Shown here: in pieces, positions 16,665 to 25,394 of the stretch
Layout of the letters: every line of letters starts with the position of its first letter
Position numbering within the stretch: the stretch's first letter is position 1
From: Thermoanaerobacterium sp. RBIITD
GTDB taxonomy: Bacteria; Bacillota; Thermoanaerobacteria; Thermoanaerobacterales; Thermoanaerobacteraceae
Direction of reading: 5' to 3'
Assembly (NCBI RefSeq): GCF_900205865.1
Contig: NZ_LT906662.1
Location: 2,741,411 to 2,805,410 of the forward strand
DNA length: 64,000 nt
Made by a program: the position numbers and the translations under genes
Notes under the pieces: model-generated
What the model was told of the DNA's origin: nothing
Seen by the model: the letters and a program-made list of their open reading frames with translations, nothing else
Databases searched by the model: none

Positions 16665-18638
16665 CCTGACTTTTGCAGTAAAAAAGGATAAAAAATGCCC
16701 ATAAGTCCTTTAAATTAAAGGCTTCTGGGCTTTTTGTTTTTGTCAATAAGTTGTAGCGGAAAATGTCATTTTTTTACTTCCCCTAAAATTTTTTTAATTT
16801 CTCCTAAGCGCATATATTTCCGCCCAAAATCAATATCTAGTTCTTTACCTATATCTTCGAGAACATCATTATTAAAATCAAAAAGACAATAGTTCTCCTG
16901 AATGTAACTGCAGGATGCTTTAGCTAGACTTTCAAGTATAGCTGAAGCGGAATATTTGCCCTTCAGCCTGTATTCAAGTATTCTTACGATTACAAGTGCT
17001 ATAAAGCATATCAGAAAATGAGCGTCAATATGCTCCTTCAACGATAAATACACCGGCCTGCTTTCAATATCGCTTTTAGTTACTTTGAAAGCTTCTTCTA
17101 TTTTCCATAAACCACGATACATTTCAATAACTTTATCATCAGATTCCTTGTATTCACTGGTAACTATTGCATAATATCCATCAAACTTCTCTTCTTCTTT
17201 TAGTTTTTCCTCATCAAATGCTAGATGCTGACGAGCACTTTCCAATATTTCACCAGTTTCCTCATCAAAAATAAGATTTTTTACATATTTAGCAGCACCA
17301 TAAGATGTTGATTTATTGTATTTTGCCGGATTTTTAATCAAATCTTTAGCTTTTTCTATTGCAGAAGCTCTCTCATATTTTGCCTTTAAAGCATATTCTT
17401 CACTATAGAAAACAACCTGCTTCTCATCAACTATCTTTTTCATCTTTCTCCCTTTAGTGGTAGTTACTAATATTTCTCTTGGATAAAGTCTGGATTTTAT
17501 TTTGAAGTTGTTTCCTTTGTAAGTATATCCATTTTCATCAAGAACATATTTTTTAAATTCCTTATCTGCACAGCGAACAGAGTAGCTGAATACATATCCA
17601 TTACCAGCAGATAAAGTATACCAGATATTATCACCAGTAATAATACCTTTATCAGCAACAACAATAATTCTTCCCAAAGAATAATCATGTTGTATCCTTC
17701 TTAGCATAGGCATAAGTGTAGTTTTGTCTGGAGCATTCCCTGGAAAAAGTTTATATGTAATGGGGATGCCATTGGTATCCATAAATAATCCCATCTGCAC
17801 AATCGGATCCGGTCTGTGTTCTTTAGAAACTCCTTTTTTACGCAATTCATCCTGCTCATCAATTTCAAAATAATAGTTAGTAACATCATAGTAAACCAAA
17901 TCTGTATTACGGTCATACAGGGACTTAACGCGCTCATGAATCCAAAGTTGTAAAGCATCACTATGCTTGTTGAAAAAAGTAAGACATCTATAAACATCAT
18001 CCAAAGAAAAATCAAATTTCTCAAAGAATATATCTTTATTTTCATAAGTCTTTTTCTTTGAAGCAGGATAAAGCAAGCGTGAGAATACCAGAAGCTTCAT
18101 AATGGCATTAGCATCAAATTCTTCTTTTGAGTGACGTTGTCTGTTTCTTAAAAATTTATCTATTTCAATCTTATGATAAACTTTACTAAAAGCAGCATAG
18201 CCAAAGTTTTTACGGTTATCCGTATTAGCTAAAATTTTTCATCTGGGAAAAAACTAAGCGTAATTGGAGCCTTTTTCATAGCCTTTTGTTTGTTCAATTC
18301 TTTAACCTGCTGTTCAAAAAATGCAATGGGGTCATCGTATTGTTTTTGAAGTTCATCAAGATATCCAAGAGATTTAATTGTAACGGTCCTAGTATGTCCT
18401 CTTTCTTTATCACGATAACCATCTGCAATAGAAAGATAAATTCTTCCAGAACTATGCTTACTTTTCTTTAAATACATCTTAAACTCCCCCAATAAAATTC
18501 AATATGACTATATTATACCATAATCCATAATAATCCGCAACCAAAATATGACAAAATTTTAAAATAAATTTACCCGAAATCATCAGTAAAATTAATGGTT
18601 TCGGGTTACGTTACATAAAAATTTGCTGCAAAACTAGG
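16665..18638 (-). mobile_element. IS1634-family insertion sequence, copy 1 (1974 bp)
   Basis: The ends are imperfect inverted repeats: CCTGACTTTTGCAG on the left and the complement of CTGCAAAACTAGG on the right. The same ends bound the second copy at 52072. An inner hairpin with T-runs (GCCCATAAGTCCTTT with AAAGGCTTCTGGGC) lies at the left end, and ACCCGAAATCAT with ATGGTTTCGGGT at the right. Both would block read-through. The element is flanked by 185-bp direct repeats. Its transposase gene is frameshifted. Confidence 0.93.
16766..18492 (-). pseudogene. IS1634-family transposase, frameshifted
   Basis: DDE transposase of the IS4/IS1634 clan, broken in two. The first part (start about 18477) reads MYLKKSKHSSGRIYLSIADG to PITLSFFPDEKF and stops at about 18229. 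The rest continues in another frame from RKNFGYAAFSKVYH. Comparison with the intact 572-aa copy at 52169-53887 places the single-base frameshift at an A5T4 run near 18230-18240. The catalytic region (VVADKGIITGDN; GLWKIEEAFKVTKSD) is intact but separated from the N-terminal part. It does not look like programmed frameshifting, since the sister copy is one open frame. Confidence 0.88.
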
Positions 18639-18823
18639 AGGATACGCTATGCCATTTTAGTGCCCAAAAGGTGCCCTGACGTGCCAAAGTGTGCCAAAAA
18701 GAAATTTGAGGAAAATTCAGTACTGGTGCGAAAAAGCGTGAATGTAACATATTATTTTGAATTATGCATTTCAAAAACCAAAAAGTTCTATAAAAAAACA
18801 TGTAGGAATTTTAAATATTATAT
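18639..18823 (+). repeat. 185-bp direct repeat, right copy (target duplication)
   Basis: Starts at the first base after the insertion sequence and matches 16480-16664 without a difference. It ends 2 bases before the -10 box of the tRNA-Ala promoter, so the right copy restores the original upstream region of the tRNA. Confidence 0.95.
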
Positions 18824-18825
18824 GA

Positions 18826-18831
18826 TATAAT
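18826..18831 (+). promoter_or_regulatory. -10 box of tRNA-Ala promoter
   Basis: TATAAT eight bases before the tRNA. No strong -35 is seen at the right distance in the duplicated DNA. Confidence 0.5.
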
Positions 18832-18838
18832 GAAAATA

Positions 18839-18915
<77 letters not shown>

Positions 18916-18991
18916 TGTATTCAAATATGAGAATATTTGTTCGCATAAAATGGTGCCTTATATTATTTTAAAAAAAGGGGATAAGGTCCTT

Positions 18992-19291
18992 ATGTATAGT
19001 TTCTTTTTGGACATAAGTATAATTATAGCACTAATTCTAATTGAGGATCTATTATTAGAAAAAGTATTTCATATTAGAACAAAGATACAATCATATTTCA
19101 AATCGCCTTTTGATATCAAATATTTTATGTTAGTAATTTTATTTACAATTGTTATAAAATTAATATTTAAAATCTTTGGAGGTATTTTTGAAAGTAATAT
19201 AATATTATCGAATATTCCCTTATCATTGATGATATTTTTGTTTGGGAATAATAATAAAAAAGAAACGAAAAAATGTAGTAAAATTTTGTGA
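18992..19291 (+). CDS. small membrane protein of unknown function
   Basis: 99 aa with about three hydrophobic segments (FFLDISIIIALILIEDLL; FMLVILFTIVIKLIFKIFGG; LSNIPLSLMIFLFG) and a Lys-rich tail. No known family recognised. A longer reading frame runs back through the tRNA, which cannot be coding. I choose the ATG at 18992, preceded by AAGGGGATAAGG. A terminator follows. Confidence 0.55.
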   Translation: MYSFFLDISIIIALILIEDLLLEKVFHIRTKIQSYFKSPFDIKYFMLVILFTIVIKLIFKIFGGIFESNIILSNIPLSLMIFLFGNNNKKETKKCSKIL

Positions 19292-19297
19292 TTTTAT

Positions 19298-19325
19298 AAT
19301 CAGGTGTAAATCCTGATTTTTTTAT
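19298..19325 (+). terminator. rho-independent terminator
   Basis: AATCAGG pairs with CCTGATT around a short loop, followed by a T6 run. Confidence 0.8.
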
Positions 19326-19426
19326 ATAAAAAGAAATTGATGTTTGAATAAACTATTATATAAATACATAAATCTAATTATTTTTAGAAAAGATATAACC
19401 AGGACATTTATAAGGAGGTTATATCT

Positions 19427-20497
19427 ATGAGCAAATCAAGAAAAAGATTAATAATAGTTTTGCTCTTTATATTTGTAATTGCATCTTTCTTATTAACCGG
19501 ATGTAAAAAAGCAGCTAAAAAACCTTTTGCGGCTAAGAAAAGCTTAAATGTTGTAGGCTTTTATGTTGATACAGCAGGATATGATAATTCGTATAGTTCA
19601 CTCGTTAGATATGCTAAAAATATTGATACATTATCACCATTATGGCTTACAGTGCAAGGCGACGGTACTGTTAAAGATTCTACAAATCCAAAAGCATTAG
19701 ATTTTGCAAAGAAAAATGGGTTAAAGGTTGTTCCACTGGTGAATGTTGCAGATAGCAAAGATTCTGTTCTAACTGATTCTAAAATTAAGACAGAGACAAT
19801 GAATGAGCTAATTAGCTTATTAAAGAAACATAATTTTGATGGGTACAATATCGATTTTGAGTTTATACCACATGGTACGAAAAATTATGTTCAAGATAAA
19901 GATTATCTTACAGCTTTTATTGGTACTTTCAGAATGATGATGAAAAAAGAAGGAAAAATACTTGATATTTCTGTAATACCACATTATCAAGTTTCACCGG
20001 AAATATCGGGAATATACGATTATCATAAATTAGCTCCACTTGTAGATCATGTTACACTTATGACATATGATAGACATAACGAATCATCACCCCCAGGGCC
20101 TGTATCACCGGCACAATGGGTTGAGTACAATGTAAAAGATGCATTAAATGAAGGATTTAAGCCGAAACAGATATGTCTTGGTGTCGCAACATATGGATAT
20201 GATTGGCCAGCAAATAAGACAGGTGGTTTTTCATCACCTACAAAAACAATATTGCAAAAAGCAAAAATGAAGGGTGTTAATATCCAATGGAGTAATACGT
20301 ACCATGAGCCATATTATACGTATTATGACAGCACTTATGGTGTAAAGAGACAAGTGTGGTTTGAAAACTCTACTACAATGGGAGAGAAAATCGATGTTGC
20401 AAAAAAATATGGTATCCATGGTATTTGTATTTGGAGAATAGGCTTTGAAACACCATCATTCTGGAGCGTGATAGTTAATAAAATAGGAAGTAAATAA
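19427..20497 (+). CDS. GH18-family lipoprotein glycosidase
   Basis: Surface-anchored glycoside hydrolase 18 protein, probably acting on peptidoglycan or chitin-like glycans. The signal peptide has lipobox LLTGC. The (beta/alpha)8 barrel carries the catalytic box DGYNIDFE near residue 140 (D-G-x-x-x-D-x-E, Glu as acid). LMTYDRHNE is the later conserved strand, and the C-terminal GICIWRIGFE matches the family end. There is no LysM or SH3 domain. The family includes spore-cortex lytic enzymes such as YaaH/YdhD, so a sporulation or wall role is possible. It is a single gene with a GGAGG site. Confidence 0.85.
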   Translation: MSKSRKRLIIVLLFIFVIASFLLTGCKKAAKKPFAAKKSLNVVGFYVDTAGYDNSYSSLVRYAKNIDTLSPLWLTVQGDGTVKDSTNPKALDFAKKNGLKVVPLVNVADSKDSVLTDSKIKTETMNELISLLKKHNFDGYNIDFEFIPHGTKNYVQDKDYLTAFIGTFRMMMKKEGKILDISVIPHYQVSPEISGIYDYHKLAPLVDHVTLMTYDRHNESSPPGPVSPAQWVEYNVKDALNEGFKPKQICLGVATYGYDWPANKTGGFSSPTKTILQKAKMKGVNIQWSNTYHEPYYTYYDSTYGVKRQVWFENSTTMGEKIDVAKKYGIHGICIWRIGFETPSFWSVIVNKIGSK

Positions 20498-20548
20498 ATT
20501 GGATAAGTTTTCACATCTTCCAAGTTATATAGCTTTTAATGAATTAAA

Positions 20549-20573
20549 AATCCCCTTTAATAGGGGGTTAAAT
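20549..20573. terminator. short hairpin between convergent genes
   Basis: TCCCCT pairs with AGGGGG around a short AT loop. It lies between two genes that end towards each other. The T-run is weak. Confidence 0.4.
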
Positions 20574-20990
20574 ATTATATGTTAAATATATATTATTAGA
20601 ATCTGGCATAAAATTTATATTATCTAAACATTGTATTTTATTATTAGAATAGATTGATATGCGTCCAAATTCATAAAAATAATCATATAATATATCAATA
20701 ATTTTTTTCACCTTATCATTATTGACGATTTTAAGACTTAAGTCATTTATTACAATTCTATTTGTGGATTCATAAGGGTCTTGAAAAATGGTAAACCATA
20801 ATCTGGATTCATTATCAACGCTATTTATTAGAACAAACCATTCAGAATCGTTTTCATACTTCAGGATTTTAAAATAAAATTTTATACCCGTTACTTCAGA
20901 CATAGGCTTACATATATTGTTGATATCAGAATCTGATAAATATTCGCTTAATGTATTTCTAATGCATCTGTAGTTGCAAATTGAATTCAT
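20568..20990 (-). CDS. uncharacterised 140-aa protein
   Basis: Not recognised. The gene has a good AAGGGGCG site before its ATG and divergent spacing from lgt, so it looks real. The protein has two Cys near the start (ICNYRCIRN), mixed strands and helices (FYFKILKYENDSEWFVLINS; KKIIDILYDYFYEFGRISIY), and no signal peptide. It is a stand-alone minus-strand gene. Confidence 0.6.
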   Translation of the reverse strand: MNSICNYRCIRNTLSEYLSDSDINNICKPMSEVTGIKFYFKILKYENDSEWFVLINSVDNESRLWFTIFQDPYESTNRIVINDLSLKIVNNDKVKKIIDILYDYFYEFGRISIYSNNKIQCLDNINFMPDSNNIYLTYNI

Positions 20991-21203
20991 AACGCCCCTT
21001 CTTTCTTTATAAATATATTTTGACCTAAAAAATATTTCTTACATATATTATATTACATTATTGTAAAAATTCACACGATTTCTTAAAAAATAATTAATAA
21101 GAATTAATTAGCAAAATGAACTTAAAATAATAACGTTGACTAAATATAATAAGAATAATATAATCAAATTACGGCAAATAAATAATAAAATTGGAGGTAA
21201 AAT

Positions 21204-21980
21204 ATGTACATTCCATCAATAAATCCATATGCATTTAAAATAGGTCCCCTTGCAGTACACTGGTATGGTATATTTATGGCGTTATCAATCGCTGCGGGTG
21301 CATATTACTTGTATACCAAATCAAAAAAGTTGAATTATGACGAAGAATTTTTGCTAAATCTTTTGATGATCGTCGTTATCTCAGGTATAGTCGGAGCAAG
21401 ATTAATGTTCGTATTGGCAAATGATATCGATTGGTTTTACAAAGATCCCATTCAGATTTTAAAAATATATGAAGGCGGACTTTCGTGGCATGGTGCCGTT
21501 CTTGGAGGCTTTCTTGCAGGATTGTATTATTGCCGTAAAAAGCATGTTAGGATTAACCCTCTTGAAGATTATGCTGTTATTGGACTTGCTATCGGAAATA
21601 TACTTGTTAGAATAGGCAATATATTTAATCAAGAAGTTTTAGGTAGACAGACAGATTTCTCATTTGGCAGATGGCCTGCACAACTAGTTGGTGTAACTAT
21701 GGGAGTTATACTGCTTGTAAGATATTTTTATATTGAAAGAAAGCATATGCCGGAAGGATATCAGTTTTGGTCATTTATATTCTACTATCAGCTTATGAGA
21801 GGCTTAATAGAGGAGACAGTCAGAGATAACCCCTTGTTTATTCCGGTTTATTTAAATAAACATCTTGGCATTGGATTCTTTACATTGACACAAATTGCAA
21901 CACCATTTATACTGGCACTTGCATACTGGATGATGAGAAGAGTTATAAATGACCCGGAAAATAAAAAATTGAATTTCTAA
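21204..21980 (+). CDS. lgt: prolipoprotein diacylglyceryl transferase Lgt
   Basis: Inner-membrane enzyme that moves diacylglyceryl from phosphatidylglycerol to the lipobox Cys of prolipoproteins. 258 aa, about seven membrane spans. Conserved motifs are HWYGIFMALS near residue 17, GGLSWHGAVLGG near 93, and the Lgt signature VRIGNIFNQEVLGRQTD near 133. GYQFWSFIFYYQ follows later. ATG with GGAGGT. Monocistronic, ended by a terminator. At least three predicted lipoproteins in this window (14561, 19427, 54705) would be substrates. Confidence 0.96.
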   Translation: MYIPSINPYAFKIGPLAVHWYGIFMALSIAAGAYYLYTKSKKLNYDEEFLLNLLMIVVISGIVGARLMFVLANDIDWFYKDPIQILKIYEGGLSWHGAVLGGFLAGLYYCRKKHVRINPLEDYAVIGLAIGNILVRIGNIFNQEVLGRQTDFSFGRWPAQLVGVTMGVILLVRYFYIERKHMPEGYQFWSFIFYYQLMRGLIEETVRDNPLFIPVYLNKHLGIGFFTLTQIATPFILALAYWMMRRVINDPENKKLNF

Positions 21981-22001
21981 CCTGCGATAAGCAGGTTTTT
22001 T
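21981..22001 (+). terminator. lgt terminator
   Basis: CCTGC-GATAA-GCAGG followed by TTTTTT. Confidence 0.85.
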
Positions 22002-22077
22002 AGTATTATACAACATAACTGGAAAATAATAATTAAGTATGATAAAATTATTAAAAAATAGGAGGTACATAGCTTTT

Positions 22078-23370
22078 ATGAAAGAAGAGAAATTAAAACT
22101 TCGTAGAAGAATATATGCGCTTGTTGCTGAGTATGCAAAAAAAATGGACAAACTTGAAGAAGTCTATATTAATGTAGTTGATAACCTTGTAAAAAACGGA
22201 ATTGACCCTGATGAGGCAAAGATGAGAGTAAGGGCTGCACTTGGGACTTTTGATGAAAAGGGAAAGATTCCAGATAAGATTGATTTTCCATTTATTTCTG
22301 TTATTGATATGGCTTGTAGTGGCGGTAATAATGAGAATTGTGTATGTAACGAAGCTTGTGAGACTAAAGCCATCCTAACAGATAAAGGCAAAGCAACAGT
22401 TGATTTTGAAAGTTGCCTTGTATGCGGTTTATGTATTGCTGCTTGTCCAGAAGGTGCGATAACAGATAAAACAGAAATTGCCCAGACAATAAATATGATA
22501 AAAAAAGGTAATAGAGTTTATGCTATTTTGGCTCCAGCATTTTCTGGGCAGTTTGGAGAAAATGTATCTGAAGAGCAGGTTAAATCAGCTCTTTTGCTAT
22601 TGGGATTTTATGATGTTATAGAAGTTGCCTTGGGTGCTGATATGATTACTGTTAAAGAGGCAAGAGAGTACATAAAGAGAATGGACCGCGGTGATAAATT
22701 TATGATTACTTCGTGCTGCTGTCCGCCATTTATTAGGCTTACAAAGACATATAAACCAAAAATAGCAGGGCTTGTATCAGATTCGGTGTCACCTATGGTT
22801 GCAACAGCAAGATTTATAAAGGCTGAAGACAAAGACGCAAAAGTTGTTTTTATAGGACCATGTATAGCAAAAAAATCTGAAGCTAAACTTCCAGAATTAA
22901 AAGATGCTGTTGACACTGTTTTAACGTTTGAAGAGCTTGACGCTATATTTACAGGCTATGGTATTAAACTTAATGATATTAAAGTAAATATGCCTGTCGA
23001 TGATGCATCACACGATGGAAGAATATATGCACATACAGGTGGTGTTTCAGAAGCAATTATGAAAAGTATAAAAAATTTAAGGCCGGACCTTGATGTTATC
23101 GGCACGAAAGGAAATGGAATAAAGCAATGTAAAGAGATACTTGATTCAATTGAGAGGAAAGAAGTAAAATATAATTTTGTGGAGGGTATGGCATGTATAG
23201 GTGGCTGTGTTGGCGGGCCTGGTAAGCTTGTAAATCCACAAATAGGTGCAAAATGTGTTGATAAATTTGCAAACAAATCAAATGTTAATGAAGCTGTAAA
23301 TAACGAAAAAGCGGTATTAATTTATGAAAAAAATAAGGACAAAGTCAATCTGGAATCGTCTAGGATGTAA
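22078..23370 (+). CDS. [FeFe]-hydrogenase-like iron-sulfur protein
   Basis: Resembles monomeric [FeFe] hydrogenases, probably of a sensory or short type. 430 aa. The N-terminal region has a helical stretch, then an unusual Cys group (CSGGNNENCVCNEAC) and one ferredoxin motif CLVCGLCIAACPEGA. The H-cluster motifs are L1 TSCCCPPF, L2 GPCIAKK and L3 EGMACIGGCVGG. L1 departs from the usual TSCSPGW/TSCCPAW. The four H-cluster cysteines are present. No maturases or partner subunits are nearby. I start at the ATG at 22078 after GGAGGT, since the upstream in-frame ATG has no ribosome site. Catalytic H2 turnover is uncertain. Confidence 0.82.
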   Translation: MKEEKLKLRRRIYALVAEYAKKMDKLEEVYINVVDNLVKNGIDPDEAKMRVRAALGTFDEKGKIPDKIDFPFISVIDMACSGGNNENCVCNEACETKAILTDKGKATVDFESCLVCGLCIAACPEGAITDKTEIAQTINMIKKGNRVYAILAPAFSGQFGENVSEEQVKSALLLLGFYDVIEVALGADMITVKEAREYIKRMDRGDKFMITSCCCPPFIRLTKTYKPKIAGLVSDSVSPMVATARFIKAEDKDAKVVFIGPCIAKKSEAKLPELKDAVDTVLTFEELDAIFTGYGIKLNDIKVNMPVDDASHDGRIYAHTGGVSEAIMKSIKNLRPDLDVIGTKGNGIKQCKEILDSIERKEVKYNFVEGMACIGGCVGGPGKLVNPQIGAKCVDKFANKSNVNEAVNNEKAVLIYEKNKDKVNLESSRM

Positions 23371-23450
23371 ATATTTATAGGTATTAAATAGTGAAATAAC
23401 GTATTTACGTTTTAAATCAGAGTATTTAAAATGAAAGGAATTGATGTTAG

Positions 23451-23930
23451 TTGAATAAAAATAGACTATTTGATGAACTGCTTACTAAGATAGAAAAAGC
23501 TGGAAAAGAAATTGATGATATGAATTATTTCTATCAAGAGGTAGCAAAAATACTCGATCAAAACATATCATATTATAATTGGACAGGTTTTTATTTTATG
23601 AAAGATGGTTCACTTGCCATTGGTCCATATATAGGAAGGCCTACTGAACATACTAATATAAAAGTTGGACAGGGTATTTGCGGTAGAGCAGTGGCTGAAA
23701 ACAATACTATAGTAGTTGATGATGTCACTAAAGAGGAAAATTATCTTGCATGTAGTCTTGAAACAAAATCAGAAATAGTCGTGCCGATTCGTGTTGGCGA
23801 TGATATCATAGGTGAGATTGATATAGATAGTGATAAAAAAAGTGCTTTTGATGATGAGGATAGAAAATTTTTAGAAAAAGTTGCAAATATTATAAGCAAA
23901 AAAATTGCAAATCAAAAAAATGAGGCATAA
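23451..23930 (+). CDS. GAF-domain protein, free methionine-(R)-sulfoxide reductase-like
   Basis: 159-aa single GAF domain of the YebR/fRMsr type, which reduces free Met-(R)-sulfoxide in the cytoplasm. The motifs YYNWTGFYF, LAIGPYIGRP, GQGICGRAV and YLACSLETKSEIVVP place the two Cys where fRMsr has its catalytic pair. The TTG start follows GAAAGGA. It is a single gene with its own terminator. Confidence 0.82.
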   Translation: MNKNRLFDELLTKIEKAGKEIDDMNYFYQEVAKILDQNISYYNWTGFYFMKDGSLAIGPYIGRPTEHTNIKVGQGICGRAVAENNTIVVDDVTKEENYLACSLETKSEIVVPIRVGDDIIGEIDIDSDKKSAFDDEDRKFLEKVANIISKKIANQKNEA

Positions 23931-23947
23931 TGCCTCCTTATTTTTTG
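23921..23947 (+). terminator. terminator after GAF gene
   Basis: GAGGCATAATGCCTC palindrome, then CTTATTTTTTG. It overlaps the last codons of the gene. Confidence 0.8.
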
Positions 23948-24008
23948 TAGAAAAAAACATATATATAATATATAATTAAAATATAAGCTTTTTGAAAGGA
24001 GAATGATT

Positions 24009-24578
24009 GTGAAAAAATCTACGATTGTATTATTAGTCGTATTAGCAGTTGTTATAATACTTGTTGGTTCAATATTTGGAAGTTATAATTCACTTGTAAG
24101 ACAACAGGAAGATGTAAATAGCAAATGGAGTCAGGTTGATAATCAGCTGCAAAGGAGAGCAGATTTAATTCCTAATCTTGTTGAGACAGTTAAAGGTTAT
24201 GCAAAACATGAGCAGACAGTTTTTGAAAGCGTAAATAAAGCAAGAGAAAAATTGCTTTTGGCAAATACGGTGCAAGAAAAGGCAAATGCAAATGATGCGC
24301 TTGGAACAGCCATTGGAAGGTTGCTTGCCATATCAGAAAATTACCCTACATTGAAAGCTGATCAAAATTTTAGACAATTAAGTGATGAACTTGCAGGAAC
24401 GGAAAATAGAATTTCTGTTGCAAGGATGGATTATAATAATGCGGTTCAACAATATAACACCAGTATAAGGCAATTTCCCAATATAATCTTTGCAAGGATG
24501 TTTGGATTTACAGAAAAGCAATACTTTAAAGCACAATCAGGTGCACAGGAAGTACCAAAGGTGGATTTTTCAAAATAA
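24009..24578 (+). CDS. lemA: LemA family protein
   Basis: Membrane-anchored LemA protein of unknown biochemical role. One N-terminal span (STIVLLVVLAVVIILVGS), then long helices with family motifs VNSKWSQVDNQLQRRADLIP, NLVETVKGYAKHE and PNIIFARMFGF. I prefer the GTG at 24009, seven bases after AAGGAG, over the ATG at 24003 that touches the site. It sits 12 bases before a TPM gene, a common pairing. Confidence 0.92.
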   Translation: MKKSTIVLLVVLAVVIILVGSIFGSYNSLVRQQEDVNSKWSQVDNQLQRRADLIPNLVETVKGYAKHEQTVFESVNKAREKLLLANTVQEKANANDALGTAIGRLLAISENYPTLKADQNFRQLSDELAGTENRISVARMDYNNAVQQYNTSIRQFPNIIFARMFGFTEKQYFKAQSGAQEVPKVDFSK

Positions 24579-24590
24579 GGAGGTAAGTTA

Positions 24591-25394
24591 GTGCGTAAAT
24601 TTGGCAAGGTCTTTTTATTAGTAACACTATTTTTGTTGATTTTTACTGATGCTTTTTCGGCACCAAATATACCTCCGAAACCATCAGAATATGACTATGT
24701 ATATGATTATGCAGGATTAGTAAACCAAAATGATGCAAATATAATAAGAAGTATTGGAAAAGCGATAGAAGATGCAAGCGGATCACAGCTTATAGTTGTG
24801 ACTGTTGACGATATTGGAGATTATCCAATATCTGATTACGCACTTTATTTGTTTAGAAATTGGGGAATAGGTAAAAAAGATAAAAATAATGGTGTACTAC
24901 TTCTGGTGGATAAAAAAAGACTTTTAGAGGGCAAAAGTGGTAAAGTTTTTATATCGATTGGATATGGACTTGAAGGAGCTATACCTGATTCTGTCGCCGG
25001 TAGAATACTTGATGATTATGTATTGTCTAAATGGGAAAAGAAAGATTATTCTGGAGGCATTCTTGACGGATATAAGGCAATTGCTGCAAGTGTGGCCAAA
25101 GAGTATAATATTGATTTAAATAATTTTAATACCGACGATTATGTAGTAAAATCAAGAAGTAAAAAAGATAACATTGGCAATATTATTACCGCAATTGTTT
25201 TGCTTATTATAGCATTTAGCATCTTTGGAAATCATAGAAGAGGACCCTTCCGCCGTTATTGGTGGTGGGGCGGTGGTCCCGGAGGATTTGGTGGCGGGGG
25301 GGTTGGTGGCGGCTTCGGTGGTTTTGGAGGTTCCGGCGGTGGCGGAGGTAGTTTTGGAGGTGGCTCTACAGGTGGAGGTGGAGCTGGACGCTAG
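24591..25394 (+). CDS. TPM-domain (YgcG-like) membrane protein with Gly-rich tail
   Basis: Secreted or membrane-tethered TPM (DUF477) protein. Signal peptide at 1-23, TPM domain at about 35-175 (DYAGLVNQNDANIIRSIG; QLIVVTVDDIGDYPISDYAL; SIGYGLEGAIPDSVAGRILD). One membrane span near 200-220 precedes a tail of glycine and phenylalanine repeats. The GTG start follows GGAGG. It pairs with lemA and may take part in envelope maintenance; the function is not established. Confidence 0.9.
   Translation: MRKFGKVFLLVTLFLLIFTDAFSAPNIPPKPSEYDYVYDYAGLVNQNDANIIRSIGKAIEDASGSQLIVVTVDDIGDYPISDYALYLFRNWGIGKKDKNNGVLLLVDKKRLLEGKSGKVFISIGYGLEGAIPDSVAGRILDDYVLSKWEKKDYSGGILDGYKAIAASVAKEYNIDLNNFNTDDYVVKSRSKKDNIGNIITAIVLLIIAFSIFGNHRRGPFRRYWWWGGGPGGFGGGGVGGGFGGFGGSGGGGGSFGGGSTGGGGAGR

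Noticed and set aside
16396-16704. Plus-strand frame of 102 codons
   Set aside because: It crosses the border between the 185-bp repeat and the insertion sequence, has no ribosome site and no protein-like pattern.
18229-18245. Programmed -1 frameshift in the copy 1 transposase
   Set aside because: The site does not fit the X-XXY-YYZ slippery pattern and the sister copy is a single open frame, so a disabling mutation is more likely.
16480-18823. Composite transposon or attL/attR pair at tRNA-Ala
   Set aside because: The repeats abut the IS ends exactly and contain no tRNA sequence, so a long target duplication is the simpler explanation.
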